Source: Labrys sp. KNU-23
Lineage (GTDB): Bacteria; Pseudomonadota; Alphaproteobacteria; Rhizobiales; Labraceae
DNA length: 64,000 bases
Direction: 5' to 3'
Assembly (NCBI RefSeq): GCF_008330945.1
Contig: NZ_CP043489.1
Location: 1,178,001-1,242,000 of the forward strand
In this document: in pieces, positions 8,735 through 19,570 of the stretch
Layout: each line of letters begins with the position of its first letter
Numbering within the stretch: position 1 is the stretch's first letter
Made by a program: the position numbers and the translations under genes
The notes under the pieces: generated by a model
Seen by the model: the letters and a program-made list of their open reading frames with translations, nothing else
Database searches by the model: none
Told to the model about the DNA's origin: nothing

Positions 8735-9601
8735 ATGGCTTTCCAGGCTAGGAAGAAAATGGGCGGGATGGCACTGTCATCGCTGCTGTGGGGCCTCATG
8801 ATCGGCACGGCCTGCGCCGAAGAGCCGGCCAAGGGCGGCCTCGGCGAGCCGCAGCCCTGGCAGATGGGCCTGCAGGAACCCGCCACGCCGGTCATGGAAT
8901 ATATCAACTGGTTCCATACCTATGTGATGTGGTTCATCGTTCCCATCACGCTCTTCGTGATGGTCCTGCTGCTCTATGTGATCGTCCGCTTCAACAAGAA
9001 GGCCAACCCGGTTCCCTCCAAGGTCACGCACAACACCATCCTCGAAGTGGCGTGGACGGTGCTGCCGATTCTGGTGCTGGTGTGCATCGCCCTGCCTTCC
9101 TTCAAGCTCCTCTACATGGAGGAAGTGATTCCGAAGGCCGACATCACCATCAAGGCGACCGGCAGCCAGTGGTACTGGGATTATGAATATCCCGACAATG
9201 GCGATATCTCCTTCTCGTCCACCATGGTGCGCGACCTGCCCATGACCGACCCGCTGCGCCTGCTCAAGGTCGACAACGAAGTCGTCGTGCCCGTCAACAA
9301 GACGGTGGTGGTCCAGGTCACCTCCAACGACGTCATCCACTCCTTCTCGGTGAACTCCTTCGGCATCAAGGTCGATGCCATTCCGGGCCGCCTGAACCAG
9401 ACCTGGTTCAAGGCCACGCGCGAAGGCATGTATTATGGCCAGTGCTCGCGCCTGTGCGGCCGCGACCATGCCTTCATGCCGATCGCCTTCCGCGTGGTGA
9501 GCGACGAGGAATTCCAGAAGTGGGTGGCCAGCAAGAAGACTGCAATGAACGGCGCCGCCCCGGACAAGGTCGCAGCCGCGACCTCCGTCGTAGTAAAGTA
9601 A
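8735..9601 (+). CDS. ctaC: cytochrome c oxidase subunit II
   Basis: The 288-residue subunit II of the aa3-type oxidase takes electrons from cytochrome c. A signal-like segment (about 12-30) is followed by two transmembrane helices (about 55-80 and 100-120) and the periplasmic cupredoxin domain. The CuA ligands are seen in CSRLCGRDHAFMP (C237, C241, H245, M248), and the aromatic electron-entry stretch GSQWYWDYEYP is present. ATG 8735 has GGAGAG upstream. It is the first gene of a run continuing through ctaD, ctaB, coxF, ctaG and ctaE. Confidence 0.96.
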   Translation: MAFQARKKMGGMALSSLLWGLMIGTACAEEPAKGGLGEPQPWQMGLQEPATPVMEYINWFHTYVMWFIVPITLFVMVLLLYVIVRFNKKANPVPSKVTHNTILEVAWTVLPILVLVCIALPSFKLLYMEEVIPKADITIKATGSQWYWDYEYPDNGDISFSSTMVRDLPMTDPLRLLKVDNEVVVPVNKTVVVQVTSNDVIHSFSVNSFGIKVDAIPGRLNQTWFKATREGMYYGQCSRLCGRDHAFMPIAFRVVSDEEFQKWVASKKTAMNGAAPDKVAAATSVVVK

Positions 9602-11266
<1,665 letters not shown>

Positions 11267-11290
11267 GCCCCTCGAACATGTGAGCTTTCG

Positions 11291-11320
11291 GGAGGGCGGC
11301 CGCTTCGGCGGTCGCCCTCC
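11291..11320 (+). promoter_or_regulatory. stable UUCG-capped hairpin between ctaD and ctaB
   Basis: A 13-bp stem (GGAGGGCGGCCGC with GCGGTCGCCCTCC, one G-U pair) is closed by a TTCG tetraloop. No T run follows, so it is not a typical terminator. In the message it could stabilise the 3' end of ctaC-ctaD or set the ratio of structural to assembly genes. Confidence 0.7.
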
Positions 11321-11428
11321 TACCTCCACCGGATTTCCGTTGCTTCCTCGAGCCTTCCGCGAAAGTTCGAGCAAGCAACCGGCTCCAAAGGCTTTGACTG
11401 AAGCCGGCACGACGAAAAGGAACGTTCA

Positions 11429-12361
11429 TTGACCGATATCGGCATGCCCATCCAAGGCGAGGCTGACGATGCTGTCCCCGTGATCAGCATCGCGTCGGTT
11501 GGCGACTTCCTGGCCCTGCTCAAGCCGCGCGTGATGTCGCTGGTGATCTTCACAGCCCTCACCGGCATGGTGGTGGCTCCGGCCTCCATCCACCCGGTGG
11601 TCGGCCTTGCGGCCCTGATCGCCATCGCTGTCGGTGCCGGTGCCTCGGGCGCCCTCAACATGTGGTACGACGCCGACATCGATGCGGTGATGTCGCGCAC
11701 GCGCAACCGCCCGGTTCCTGCTGGCCGGGTCAGCCCCAGCGAGGCGCTCGCCTTCGGCATCATCCTCTCCGGCCTGTCGGTGCTGGCGCTGGCCGTCTTC
11801 ACCAATTTCCTCGCCGCTGGCCTGCTGGCCTTCACCATCTTCTTCTACGTCGTCGTCTACACGATGTGGCTGAAGCGCTGGACGGTACAGAACATCGTCA
11901 TCGGCGGCGCCGCTGGTGCCCTGCCCCCGGTCGTCGCCTATGCGGCGGTGACGGGCACGATCACGCTGGAAAGCCTCGTTCTCTTCGCCCTGATCTTCAT
12001 GTGGACGCCGCCCCATTTCTGGGCGCTGGCGCTGTTCAAGTCGGGCGACTACGAAAAGGCAGGCGTGCCGATGCTTCCCGTCGTGGCGGGAGCCCGCGAG
12101 ACCCGGCGCCAGATCCTGATCTATACGGTGCTGCTGGCTCCGATCGGCATGCTGCCCTGGCTGCTCGGCTATGCGCATTGGAGCTACGGCGTGGTTGCGG
12201 GCCTGGGTGGCCTCGGCATGCTGTGGCTGGCCATCGACATCTGGCGCAAGCCCGACGACATGGGTCCGGCCAAGCGCATGTTCGGCTATTCCATCCTCTA
12301 TCTGTTCGTGCTGTTCGCCTGTCTGCTCGGCGAGGCCCTGGTGATGAGGATACTGGCATGA
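11429..12361 (+). CDS. ctaB: protoheme IX farnesyltransferase (heme O synthase)
   Basis: This 310-residue UbiA-type prenyltransferase adds a farnesyl group to heme B to make heme O, the precursor of heme A. It has about nine transmembrane helices and two Asp-rich motifs: [19 protein letters not shown] (about 75-93) and [11 protein letters not shown] (about 208-218). The start is TTG at 11429, preceded by AAGGA at 11417-11421; the next in-frame ATG (11444) lacks a site. The stop overlaps the coxF start (ATGA). Use of TTG may lower expression relative to the oxidase subunits. Confidence 0.95.
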   Translation: MTDIGMPIQGEADDAVPVISIASVGDFLALLKPRVMSLVIFTALTGMVVAPASIHPVVGLAALIAIAVGAGASGALNMWYDADIDAVMSRTRNRPVPAGRVSPSEALAFGIILSGLSVLALAVFTNFLAAGLLAFTIFFYVVVYTMWLKRWTVQNIVIGGAAGALPPVVAYAAVTGTITLESLVLFALIFMWTPPHFWALALFKSGDYEKAGVPMLPVVAGARETRRQILIYTVLLAPIGMLPWLLGYAHWSYGVVAGLGGLGMLWLAIDIWRKPDDMGPAKRMFGYSILYLFVLFACLLGEALVMRILA

Positions 12362-12603
12362 TGGCGCATCATCTATGGTTCGTCGGACCGGCGCTGATCA
12401 TCCTGTTGCTGATCATCCTGTTCCGTCCTCTCGCCTATCAGCGCCCGCCGCGGGACAACTGGATGGCTCGCCTGCCGACCGATCAGGCCCGTAAACTGCA
12501 TTGGCGTTCCATCGCGATCGCCGCCGCCCTGATCGCCTTCGTCCTGCTCGTCTATGCCGTGAGCTTCGTCAAAGGCCCCGGTGTTCTGGACAAGGGCTTC
12601 TAG
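12358..12603 (+). CDS. small cytochrome oxidase operon protein CoxF-like
   Basis: An 81-residue membrane protein with an N-terminal helix (about 6-22) and a second helix (about 48-68), translationally coupled to ctaB by an ATGA overlap and followed by ctaG after 1 nt. Position, size and two-helix layout match the small CoxF-type proteins of rhizobial cox operons. Function unknown; assembly or stability of the oxidase is inferred from context only. Confidence 0.78.
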   Translation: MMAHHLWFVGPALIILLLIILFRPLAYQRPPRDNWMARLPTDQARKLHWRSIAIAAALIAFVLLVYAVSFVKGPGVLDKGF

Positions 12604-12604
12604 G

Positions 12605-13225
12605 ATGAGCGGAATGTCCGACAAGTCGCCCCCCGCCCGCCCCAAGGTCAGTAATGGCGTGATCGCGGTGTCCTGCATCGCTTTCGTAGCGTCGATGGTG
12701 GGCGCGGCCTACGCCTCGGTGCCGCTCTATACGCTGTTCTGCCAGGTCACCGGCTTCGGGGGCACCACGCGCGTGGCCGAAACCGCCCCGAGCCAGGTCA
12801 TCGATCGCACGTTCGAGGTGCGCTTCGATTCGAACATCAACCCTGCCCTGCCCTGGAAGTTCGAGCCCGAACAGCGCTCCGTGACGGTCAAGGCCGGCGA
12901 GGTGAAGACGGTCTATTACAAGATTACCAACCTCTCCTCGGAAACCACCTATGCCGCGGCGGCCTACAATGTGACGCCGCAGGAAACCGGTGCCTATTTC
13001 TCCAAGATCCAGTGCTTCTGCTTCACCAATCAGAAGCTGGGTCCGGGCGAAAGCCAGGAATTGCCGGTGGTCTTCTTCGTCGATCCAGCCATCGACAAGG
13101 CCGACTACCTCGCCGGTGTGCACACCATCACGCTGTCCTATACCTACTATCCGGCCAAGCCTCCCGTGACACCGGTCGCGGCGGCCGAACCGAAAACCGA
13201 CAATTCGAGCAAACCGCAGTTATAA
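12605..13225 (+). CDS. ctaG: cytochrome c oxidase assembly protein CtaG (Cox11 family)
   Basis: The 206-residue copper chaperone inserts CuB into subunit I. One N-terminal transmembrane helix (about 18-40) is followed by a periplasmic immunoglobulin-like domain. The conserved cysteines are in [12 protein letters not shown] (about 50) and the copper-binding [10 protein letters not shown] motif. An internal ATG at 12614 is an alternative start. It sits between coxF and ctaE in the expected order. Confidence 0.95.
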   Translation: MSGMSDKSPPARPKVSNGVIAVSCIAFVASMVGAAYASVPLYTLFCQVTGFGGTTRVAETAPSQVIDRTFEVRFDSNINPALPWKFEPEQRSVTVKAGEVKTVYYKITNLSSETTYAAAAYNVTPQETGAYFSKIQCFCFTNQKLGPGESQELPVVFFVDPAIDKADYLAGVHTITLSYTYYPAKPPVTPVAAAEPKTDNSSKPQL

Positions 13226-13256
13226 GTTCCCGGGCGACCGGCATCTGGAGAAAACC

Positions 13257-14093
13257 ATGGCTCAAACCAAGAACCATGATTACCACCTCGTCAATCCGAG
13301 CCCGTGGCCGTTTGTCGGCGCGATGGCGGCTTTCGTTCTGGCGATCGGCCTGATCACCTGGATGCACAAATATTCCTATGGCCCGCTGGTGTTCGGCGTC
13401 GGCCTGATCGGCGTGCTCTACACCATGCTGATGTGGTGGTGGGACGTGATCAAGGAAGCGTCCGAGGGCGATCACACCCCGGTCGTGCAGTTGCACCATC
13501 GCTACGGCATGATGCTGTTCATCGCCTCGGAAGTGATGTTCTTCGTCGCCTGGTTCTGGGCCTATTTCGACGTCGCCCTCTTCCCGGGTGATGCGGCCGA
13601 AGTCGCCCGCACCGCCTTGACGGGCGGCGTCTGGCCGCCGAAGGGCATCGAGACCCTCGATCCCTGGCACCTGCCGCTGCTCAACACGCTGATCCTGCTG
13701 ACCTCGGGCACCACGGTGACCTGGGCCCACCACGCCTTGCTCGAAGGCGACCAGAAGGGCCTGCGCAACGGCTTGATCCTGACGGTGGTCCTCGGCGTGA
13801 TCTTCACGCTGTGCCAGGCCTATGAATATGCCCACGCCCCCTTCTCCTTCTCGGGCCACATCTATGGCTCGACCTTCTTCATGGCGACGGGCTTCCATGG
13901 CTTCCACGTGATCGTCGGCACCATCTTCCTGGCTGTCTGCCTGCTGCGCGCCAATCTCGGCCAGTTCACCCAGCGCCATCACCTCGGCTTCGAATTCGCC
14001 GCCTGGTACTGGCATTTCGTCGACGTGGTCTGGCTGTTCCTGTTCGCCTGCATTTATATCTGGGGCTACGGTCCCGGCGGCGTGCACGGCTGA
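13257..14093 (+). CDS. ctaE: cytochrome c oxidase subunit III
   Basis: The 278-residue subunit III has seven transmembrane helices. Typical stretches are the [14 protein letters not shown] start, [20 protein letters not shown] (about 82-101) and [14 protein letters not shown]. The ATG at 13257 has TCTGGAG upstream. It ends the structural part of the oxidase run; a structured repeat and a terminator-like hairpin follow before the DUF983 gene. Confidence 0.97.
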   Translation: MAQTKNHDYHLVNPSPWPFVGAMAAFVLAIGLITWMHKYSYGPLVFGVGLIGVLYTMLMWWWDVIKEASEGDHTPVVQLHHRYGMMLFIASEVMFFVAWFWAYFDVALFPGDAAEVARTALTGGVWPPKGIETLDPWHLPLLNTLILLTSGTTVTWAHHALLEGDQKGLRNGLILTVVLGVIFTLCQAYEYAHAPFSFSGHIYGSTFFMATGFHGFHVIVGTIFLAVCLLRANLGQFTQRHHLGFEFAAWYWHFVDVVWLFLFACIYIWGYGPGGVHG

Positions 14094-14106
14094 GCCGCCG
14101 TCGCAT

Positions 14107-14207
14107 AGCGTTTTGCGCTTTTACGGTGTCACCGCGAATCGCAAAGACGCGTCCAAACAAAGAGTTAGAGTCAATAAGCGTTCACACTTGAACGTGTTTT
14201 GCTCTAG
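14107..14207 (+). repeat. structured intergenic repeat, copy 1 of 4
   Basis: A 101-nt element with two nested hairpins. The first pairs GCGTTTTGCG with CGCAAAGACGC around an inner CGGTG/CACCG stem. The second pairs AGAG with CTCT at its outer ends and contains GCGTTCA-CACT-TGAACGT. The same architecture is at 18790-18890, 41537-41640 and, inverted, 55996-56097. Here it follows ctaE. Confidence 0.85.
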
Positions 14208-14218
14208 GATCAACGAGG

Positions 14219-14247
14219 CGGCCGGGGTCACCCGGCCGTTTCCTTTT
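14219..14247 (+). terminator. terminator-like hairpin upstream of the DUF983 gene
   Basis: A perfect 8-bp GC stem (CGGCCGGG with CCCGGCCG), loop GTCA, followed by TTTCCTTTT. It lies 125 nt after the ctaE stop and 9 nt before the DUF983 start, so it could end the cox transcript or attenuate read-through into DUF983-SURF1. Confidence 0.65.
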
Positions 14248-14255
14248 GGGACCGC

Positions 14256-14636
14256 ATGATGCCGCAAGATCACCATTACGCACCGCTTTCACCCTTCCAG
14301 ACCGGTTCGCGCGGCAAATGCCCCCGCTGCGGCCAGGGCAAGCTCTTCGATGGCTTCATCAGCCTCAAGCCTGGTTGCAGCGCCTGCGGCCTGGACTACA
14401 GCTTCGCCGATTCGGGCGATGGACCGGCCGTGCTGGTGATCCTGGTGGCCGGCTTCATCCTGCTGGGTGCGGCGCTCTATGTCGAATTCACCTTCTCGCC
14501 GCCGGTGTGGGTGCATATCGTGCTCTGGCTGCCGCTCTCGCTCGCCGTCTGCCTGGGGCTGCTGCGCTGGATGAAGGGCGTGCTGGTCGCCCTGCAATAC
14601 ACCAACAAGGCGGCAGAGGGCCGGCTGGAAGAATGA
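14256..14636 (+). CDS. DUF983 family zinc-ribbon membrane protein
   Basis: The 126-residue protein has an N-terminal zinc-ribbon-like CPRCGQGKLF ... GCSACGLDY (about 25-50) and two transmembrane helices (about 60-82 and 88-106). DUF983 genes are regularly found between oxidase subunit III and SURF1 in alphaproteobacteria, suggesting a role in oxidase biogenesis. Start could be ATG 14256 or 14259. The stop overlaps the SURF1 ATG (ATGA). Confidence 0.85.
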   Translation: MMPQDHHYAPLSPFQTGSRGKCPRCGQGKLFDGFISLKPGCSACGLDYSFADSGDGPAVLVILVAGFILLGAALYVEFTFSPPVWVHIVLWLPLSLAVCLGLLRWMKGVLVALQYTNKAAEGRLEE

Positions 14637-15388
14637 CGACGTCCGCAGTCTCCTCGCGTCCGCGCTCGCTCATCGCACTGACCCTCTCGATGCTGGTGAT
14701 GTGCGCCTTCCTGATCGGGCTCGGGATCTGGCAGCTTGAGCGCCTGCAGTGGAAGCAGGGCCTGTTGCGGGAAATCGCCGAACGCACCACGGCCTCCCCC
14801 ACACCCGCGCCGCCGGAAGCCGATTGGCCGCGGTTGACGCGGGACGGTCTCGAATACCGGCACTGGCAGGTCACCGGGACCTTCGACCATGCCAAGGAGA
14901 TCCGCTCCTTCACCAATCTGCCGGATGCCAAAGGGCGGTTTCGCGGCGTCGGCTATTGGGTGCTGACGCCTCTGCTTCGCCCGGACGGTTCCACCGTCCT
15001 GGTCAATCGCGGCTTCGTGCCCGAGAATGCCAGGGATCCCGCCAGCCGCCAGGCCGGACAGATAGCCGGCCCCGTCACCATCACCGGCCTGGCCCGCTGG
15101 ACGGAGGACCGCAACCTGTTCACGCCGGCGGATGACCCCGCCAAGGGGAACTGGTTCACCCGTGACATTGCCGGCATTGCCAAGGCCGAGGGCCTGACCC
15201 GCGTCGCGCCTTTCTTCATCGACGCCGACGCCAATGCGCCCGGCGGGCTGCCCCAAGGCGGAGAAACCATTCTTTCCTTCCCCAACAACCATCTGCAATA
15301 TGCGCTGACATGGTTCGGCCTCGCCCTCGGCCTGGTCGGGGTCTACATCGCTTTCGTCCTGCGCCTGAAGCGACAGCCGGCGGGATAG
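14633..15388 (+). CDS. SURF1 family cytochrome oxidase assembly protein
   Basis: The 251-residue protein has two transmembrane helices, one at each end (about 13-33 and 220-242), around a periplasmic domain. SURF1 motifs are visible: GIWQLERLQWKQ, WPRLTRDGLEYRHWQVTGTF, VLVNRGFVP, and HLQYALTWFGLAL at the C-terminus. SURF1 aids heme A insertion into subunit I. It is coupled to the DUF983 gene by a 4-nt overlap. Confidence 0.94.
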   Translation: MTTSAVSSRPRSLIALTLSMLVMCAFLIGLGIWQLERLQWKQGLLREIAERTTASPTPAPPEADWPRLTRDGLEYRHWQVTGTFDHAKEIRSFTNLPDAKGRFRGVGYWVLTPLLRPDGSTVLVNRGFVPENARDPASRQAGQIAGPVTITGLARWTEDRNLFTPADDPAKGNWFTRDIAGIAKAEGLTRVAPFFIDADANAPGGLPQGGETILSFPNNHLQYALTWFGLALGLVGVYIAFVLRLKRQPAG

Positions 15389-15524
15389 AGACGGCGCGGC
15401 TGAGCAAGGAGGCGGCGATACGCGCCTTGCCCGTCGGGCCCGAGCGGATTACAGGATGAAGACCTGTGTCGAAGACGGCGCTTCATCGCCATTGGCGCGC
15501 CGCCGGCACCGAAAGGATAGAACC

Positions 15525-16937
15525 GTGCACTATGTTTCCACACGGGGCGAAGCCCCCGTCCTCGGCTTTTGCGACGCTCTCCTCGCCGGCCTTGCCCGCG
15601 ATGGCGGGCTCTATGTGCCGCAGCATTGGCCGGTTCTCTCCCATGCCAGGATCGCCTCCTTCGCGGGCAAGCCCTACTGGCAGGTGGCCGAGGCCGTGAT
15701 CGCGCCTTTCGTCGGCGACGAGATCGAGCCGGCAGCGTTGCGCCGGATGATTCAGGATGCCTATGCCGGCTTCGACCATCCCGCCACCGCACCGCTGGTG
15801 CAGATCGGCGACAATCTGTTCGTGCAGGAGCTGTTCCACGGCCCCACCCTAGCCTTCAAGGACGTGGCGATGCAATTGCTCGCCCGCCTGATGGATCACG
15901 CCCTGAAAGCCCGCAACAAGCGCGCCACCATCGTCGGTGCCACCTCGGGCGACACCGGCAGCGCCGCCATCGAGGCCTTCCGCGGCCTCGACCAGGTCGA
16001 CATCGTCATCCTCTATCCGCATGGCCGCGTTTCGGAGGTGCAGCGCCGCCAGATGACCACGATCGACGCGCCCAATGTCCATGCCGTGGCGCTGGAAGGC
16101 AATTTCGACGATTGCCAGGCACAATTGAAGGCGATGTTCAACCATCTCGAATTCCGCGACGAGATCGGCCTGTCCGGCGTCAATTCCATCAACTGGGCCC
16201 GCATCGTGGCCCAGATCGTCTATTATTTCACCGCAGCGGTGGCGCTGGGGGCGCCCCACCGCAAGGTTTCCTTCTCGGTGCCAACCGGCAATTTCGGCGA
16301 CATCTTCGCCGGCTATGTCGCCAAGCGCATGGGCCTGCCGATCGATCGGTTGCTCATCGCCACCAATGTCAACGACATCCTGGCGCGCACCATCGCCACC
16401 GGCGTGTACGAGGCGCGCGGCGTGACGGAGACCTCCTCCCCCTCGATGGATATCCAGGTTTCCTCCAATTTCGAGCGCCTGCTCTTCGACGCCTATCGGC
16501 GTGACGCCAGCCAGGTGCGCCGCCTGATGGGCAATCTCTCTCAATCCGGTGCCTTCGAAATCGACGAGGGCGCCTATGAGGCCATCGCGGCGGAATTCGA
16601 CGCCGAGCGCGCCGATGAGAAGGAAGTCGCCAAGGCTATCGGCATGATCTGGCGTACCGCCGGCTATCTTCTCGATCCGCACACCGCCGTCGGCGTGACG
16701 GCGGCATGGAAATCGGAGCGGGACCGCAGCGTGCCGATGGTCGTGCTCGGCACTGCCCATCCCGCCAAATTCCCGGCTGCCGTCAAGGATGCTTCCGGCA
16801 TCGACCCCAAGCTGCCCGAGGCCCTGGCGGATCTCTATGAGCGGCCCGAGCGCTTCACGGTCCTGCCCAATGACCTTGGGGTGCTGGAAGCTTTCGTTCG
16901 CAAGCATTCCCGCGCAGCCCAGGGCGCAGCCGCATGA
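15525..16937 (+). CDS. thrC: threonine synthase
   Basis: The 470-residue PLP enzyme converts O-phosphohomoserine to threonine. The PLP lysine is K112 in HGPTLAFKDVAMQ; the phosphate-binding GATSGDTGSAA loop is at about 150; YVSTRGEAPVLGF is the usual N-terminus. The start is GTG at 15525 with GAAAGGA upstream; the longer frame from 15456 lacks similarity. Its stop overlaps the M16 peptidase ATG. The partner homoserine kinase gene (thrB) is in the window at 28659-29624. Confidence 0.95.
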   Translation: MHYVSTRGEAPVLGFCDALLAGLARDGGLYVPQHWPVLSHARIASFAGKPYWQVAEAVIAPFVGDEIEPAALRRMIQDAYAGFDHPATAPLVQIGDNLFVQELFHGPTLAFKDVAMQLLARLMDHALKARNKRATIVGATSGDTGSAAIEAFRGLDQVDIVILYPHGRVSEVQRRQMTTIDAPNVHAVALEGNFDDCQAQLKAMFNHLEFRDEIGLSGVNSINWARIVAQIVYYFTAAVALGAPHRKVSFSVPTGNFGDIFAGYVAKRMGLPIDRLLIATNVNDILARTIATGVYEARGVTETSSPSMDIQVSSNFERLLFDAYRRDASQVRRLMGNLSQSGAFEIDEGAYEAIAAEFDAERADEKEVAKAIGMIWRTAGYLLDPHTAVGVTAAWKSERDRSVPMVVLGTAHPAKFPAAVKDASGIDPKLPEALADLYERPERFTVLPNDLGVLEAFVRKHSRAAQGAAA

Positions 16938-18193
16938 GCGTGCAGGTTACCCGCCTCCCCTCCGGCCTGACCGTCATCACCGATGCGATGGCCGAACTCG
17001 AGACCGCCTCGCTCGGCGTATTCGCCGGCGCCGGCGCCCGCTCGGAAGGCGAGAAGGAGCATGGCCTCGCCCATCTGCTCGAGCACATGGCCTTCAAGGG
17101 AACCCGTACCCGCGACGCCAAGCGCATCGCCGAGGAGATCGAAAGCGCCGGCGGCGAACTCAACGCCGCCACCTCGGGCGAGCAGACCGCCTATTATGCC
17201 CGCGTGCTGAAGGAAGACGTGGGGCTGGGCTTCGACATCCTGGCCGACATCCTCACCCAATCCGTCTTCGATGCCGACGAACTGGCGCGGGAGAAGAACG
17301 TCATCCTGCAGGAGATCAGCGCCGTCGAGGATACGCCGGATGATCTGGTCTTCGACATGTTCAACCAGGCGGCCTTTCCGGAGCAGCCTCTCGGCCGCCC
17401 CATCCTCGGCACGCCCGAGACGGTGATGTCGTTCGACCGCAAGGCGATCCAGGGCTATCTCGACACCCATTACCGGGCCGGCCGCATGGTGGTGTCCGCC
17501 GCCGGCGCGGTCGACCATGACCGTATCGTCGAGGAGGCAACCCGCCTCTTCGCCCATCTGCCGGAGGGCAATGGTCCCGAGCCGACCCCGGCCGTCTACC
17601 GCGGTGGCGAGGACGTCGTCGAGACCGATCACGAGCAGGCCAATGTGCTGATCGGCTTTAGCGGTCGTTCTTACAAGGACGTCCTGAGCCCGGCCCTCGG
17701 CATCTTCACCAACCTGGTCGGCGGCGGCATGTCCTCCCGCCTGTTCCAGGAGGTTCGTGAAAAAAGGGGCCTGTGCTACTCGATCTATGCCTTCCAATGG
17801 GGCTATGCGGATACCGGGATTTTCGGCATTTCCGCGGGCGCCGGCGCCGAAGACCTCAAGGACCTCGTGCCCGTGATCCTGGATACCGTGGCCGCGGCCG
17901 CCTCCGCGCCCACCGAGGCTGAAATCGCCCGCGCCAAGGCGCAGATGAAGGCGGGCCTGTTGATGGCACTCGAATCCTCGGCCATGCGGGCCGAACAGAT
18001 GGCCCGCCATATGCTGATCTGGGGGCGCCCGTTGCCGCCGGCCGAGCTGATTGCCAGGATCGATGCGGTCACGGCCGAAGACGTGCGCAAGGCGGGCCAG
18101 ACCGTGCTGGCGTCGCCGCCGACCCTGGCGGCCCTCGGACCGGTGAGGAAATTGCCGCGTCTCGACAAGATCCGCACCCATCTGGCGGCATGA
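16934..18193 (+). CDS. M16 family zinc peptidase (processing-peptidase like)
   Basis: The 419-residue protein has two M16-type halves. The inverted zinc motif HXXEH is H47-LLE-H51 in GLAHLLEHMAFKGT, with the third ligand expected in the EKNVILQEISAVED helix. It resembles the alphaproteobacterial relative of the mitochondrial processing peptidase beta subunit. No signal peptide is seen, so a cytoplasmic location is likely. ATGA overlap with thrC indicates translational coupling, an order conserved in rhizobia. Confidence 0.93.
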   Translation: MSVQVTRLPSGLTVITDAMAELETASLGVFAGAGARSEGEKEHGLAHLLEHMAFKGTRTRDAKRIAEEIESAGGELNAATSGEQTAYYARVLKEDVGLGFDILADILTQSVFDADELAREKNVILQEISAVEDTPDDLVFDMFNQAAFPEQPLGRPILGTPETVMSFDRKAIQGYLDTHYRAGRMVVSAAGAVDHDRIVEEATRLFAHLPEGNGPEPTPAVYRGGEDVVETDHEQANVLIGFSGRSYKDVLSPALGIFTNLVGGGMSSRLFQEVREKRGLCYSIYAFQWGYADTGIFGISAGAGAEDLKDLVPVILDTVAAAASAPTEAEIARAKAQMKAGLLMALESSAMRAEQMARHMLIWGRPLPPAELIARIDAVTAEDVRKAGQTVLASPPTLAALGPVRKLPRLDKIRTHLAA

Positions 18194-18201
18194 GGCAGTG
18201 A

Positions 18202-18789
18202 ATGTCCTTCCTGCGGCCCTTTTCCTTCGCCGACGTGCTGCCGCCGGTTCGGGGCGAGAAGGTGGAGTTGCGCGCACCGGAGATGCGCGATTTCGAGGCT
18301 TGGGCGACCCTGCGCGGCGCGAGCCGGGAATTCCTGCGCCCCTGGGAACCGACCTGGCCACCCAATGATCTGACGCGCCCGGCCTTTCGGGCGCGGATCA
18401 AGCGCTACAGCCAGGATGTGCGGGCGGATGCCGCCTACCCTTTCTTCATCTTCCGCTCCAGCGACGGCGCGCTGGTCGGCGGCCTCACGCTTGGCCAGAT
18501 CCGCCGCGGCGTGGCGCAGACCGGCTCGCTCGGCTATTGGATGGGGCAGGCCCATGCCGGCCAGGGACTGATGAGCGACGCCGTTCGGGCCCTGCTGCCC
18601 TATGCCTTCGGCACGCTGCGCCTGCGCCGGGTCGAAGCCGCCTGCCTGCCGGAAAACGCCCCCTCGATCCGGCTGCTGGAGCGCGTCGGCTTCATCAGGG
18701 AGGGTTATGCCCGCTCCTATCTATGCATCGCCGGCGCCTGGCGCGACCACCTGCTCTACGCCATCCTGTCGGGTGACGAGATCCGCTAA
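18202..18789 (+). CDS. GNAT family acetyltransferase, RimJ-like
   Basis: The 195-residue protein has the GNAT fold, with LGYWMGQAHAGQGLMSDAV carrying the acetyl-CoA loop and VEAACLPENAPSIRLLERVG the C-terminal part, as in RimJ/RimL N-terminal acetyltransferases of ribosomal proteins. It starts 8 nt after the M16 peptidase stop with GAGG upstream, so it is probably the last gene of that operon. The actual protein substrate is unknown. Confidence 0.9.
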   Translation: MSFLRPFSFADVLPPVRGEKVELRAPEMRDFEAWATLRGASREFLRPWEPTWPPNDLTRPAFRARIKRYSQDVRADAAYPFFIFRSSDGALVGGLTLGQIRRGVAQTGSLGYWMGQAHAGQGLMSDAVRALLPYAFGTLRLRRVEAACLPENAPSIRLLERVGFIREGYARSYLCIAGAWRDHLLYAILSGDEIR

Positions 18790-18890
18790 AGCGTTTTGCG
18801 ACTTGGTGGAATCACCAGGAATCGCAAAGACGCGTCGGAACAAGGAGTTAGAGCAAATGGGCGTTCGCGCCCGAACGCACTTTGCTCTAG
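18790..18890 (+). repeat. structured intergenic repeat, copy 2 of 4
   Basis: A 101-nt copy directly after the GNAT stop. Stem 1 pairs GCGTTTTGCGA with TCGCAAAGACGC around GGTG-GAAT-CACC. Stem 2 pairs TAGAGCAAA with TTTGCTCTA around GGCGTTCG/CGAACGC. It is the most regular copy and shares AACAA-GGAGTTAGAGC with the linker of copy 1. Confidence 0.88.
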
Positions 18891-18969
18891 CGGCTTTACC
18901 CAGGACGCGGACATCATGGCATTCCAATATGCCGGCAAAGGCAAACCGCAGCTTCTCCTTCGGCATCCT

Positions 18970-19046
18970 CCTCCATCGCCGCCGCAACCCGGTCGAACGC
19001 TTCTTTGGAAAGCTCAAGAATGCGAGAGGCCCGGCTACCCGACAAG
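18970..19046 (+). pseudogene. IS5-like transposase remnant, C-terminal piece
   Basis: About 25 codons encode LHRRRNPVERFFGKLKNARG followed by PATR, which matches the conserved end of IS5-family transposases (RN-VERFF-KLK). No full reading frame surrounds it. A matching N-terminal piece in the same orientation lies beyond the VOC gene at 19571. Confidence 0.6.
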
Positions 19047-19475
19047 TTCCTGGGCAAGTCCGATGAGAAGCCCTCCAGGCCCACGGATGTAGCAGAGCCG
19101 ATACGCGTCTTTATACTGGACGACTTCGCCTACGAGCTGCGCGCCGCGACTGCGGAGCCTTTCAAGCGTCTCGTCGATATCGTCCACGGTGAACATGACG
19201 CGCAGATAGCCCAGAGCGTTGACCGGGGCGTTGCGATGATCCGCGACGACAGGCGGCGTGAGGAAGCGGGATAGTTCGAGCCGGCTGTGGCCGTCCGGCG
19301 TGCGCATCATGGCAATCTCGACGCGCTGATCGCCCAGCCCGGTGACCCGTCCAGCCCATTCTCCTTCGATCGTGGCCCGCCCTTCGAACTCAAGGCCGAG
19401 CTCATGAAAGAAATCAATCGTCCCTTCGAGGTCATCGACGACGATTCCGACGTTGTCCATCCGTTTGAGCGCCAT
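19035..19475 (-). CDS. VOC (glyoxalase/bleomycin resistance) family protein
   Basis: The 146-residue protein is a glyoxalase-fold VOC domain: MDNVGIVVDDLEGTIDFFHE at the start and GYLRVMFTVDDIDETLERL in the second half, with YIRGPGGLLIGLAQEL at the end. Metal ligands and substrate cannot be assigned. ATG 19475 has GGAGG at good distance. The gene is bracketed by IS5-like remnants, which suggests it may have been acquired or moved with them. Confidence 0.85.
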   Translation of the reverse strand: MALKRMDNVGIVVDDLEGTIDFFHELGLEFEGRATIEGEWAGRVTGLGDQRVEIAMMRTPDGHSRLELSRFLTPPVVADHRNAPVNALGYLRVMFTVDDIDETLERLRSRGAQLVGEVVQYKDAYRLCYIRGPGGLLIGLAQELVG

Positions 19476-19570
19476 GTGTCCCACCTCCAGGTGTCGTTTA
19501 GGCCGTAAACTCATAAGACGGCGGCCAGGTGGCAAGTGGTTGGTTGAGGGCTCCGGAAGGGAGCCTTGTA

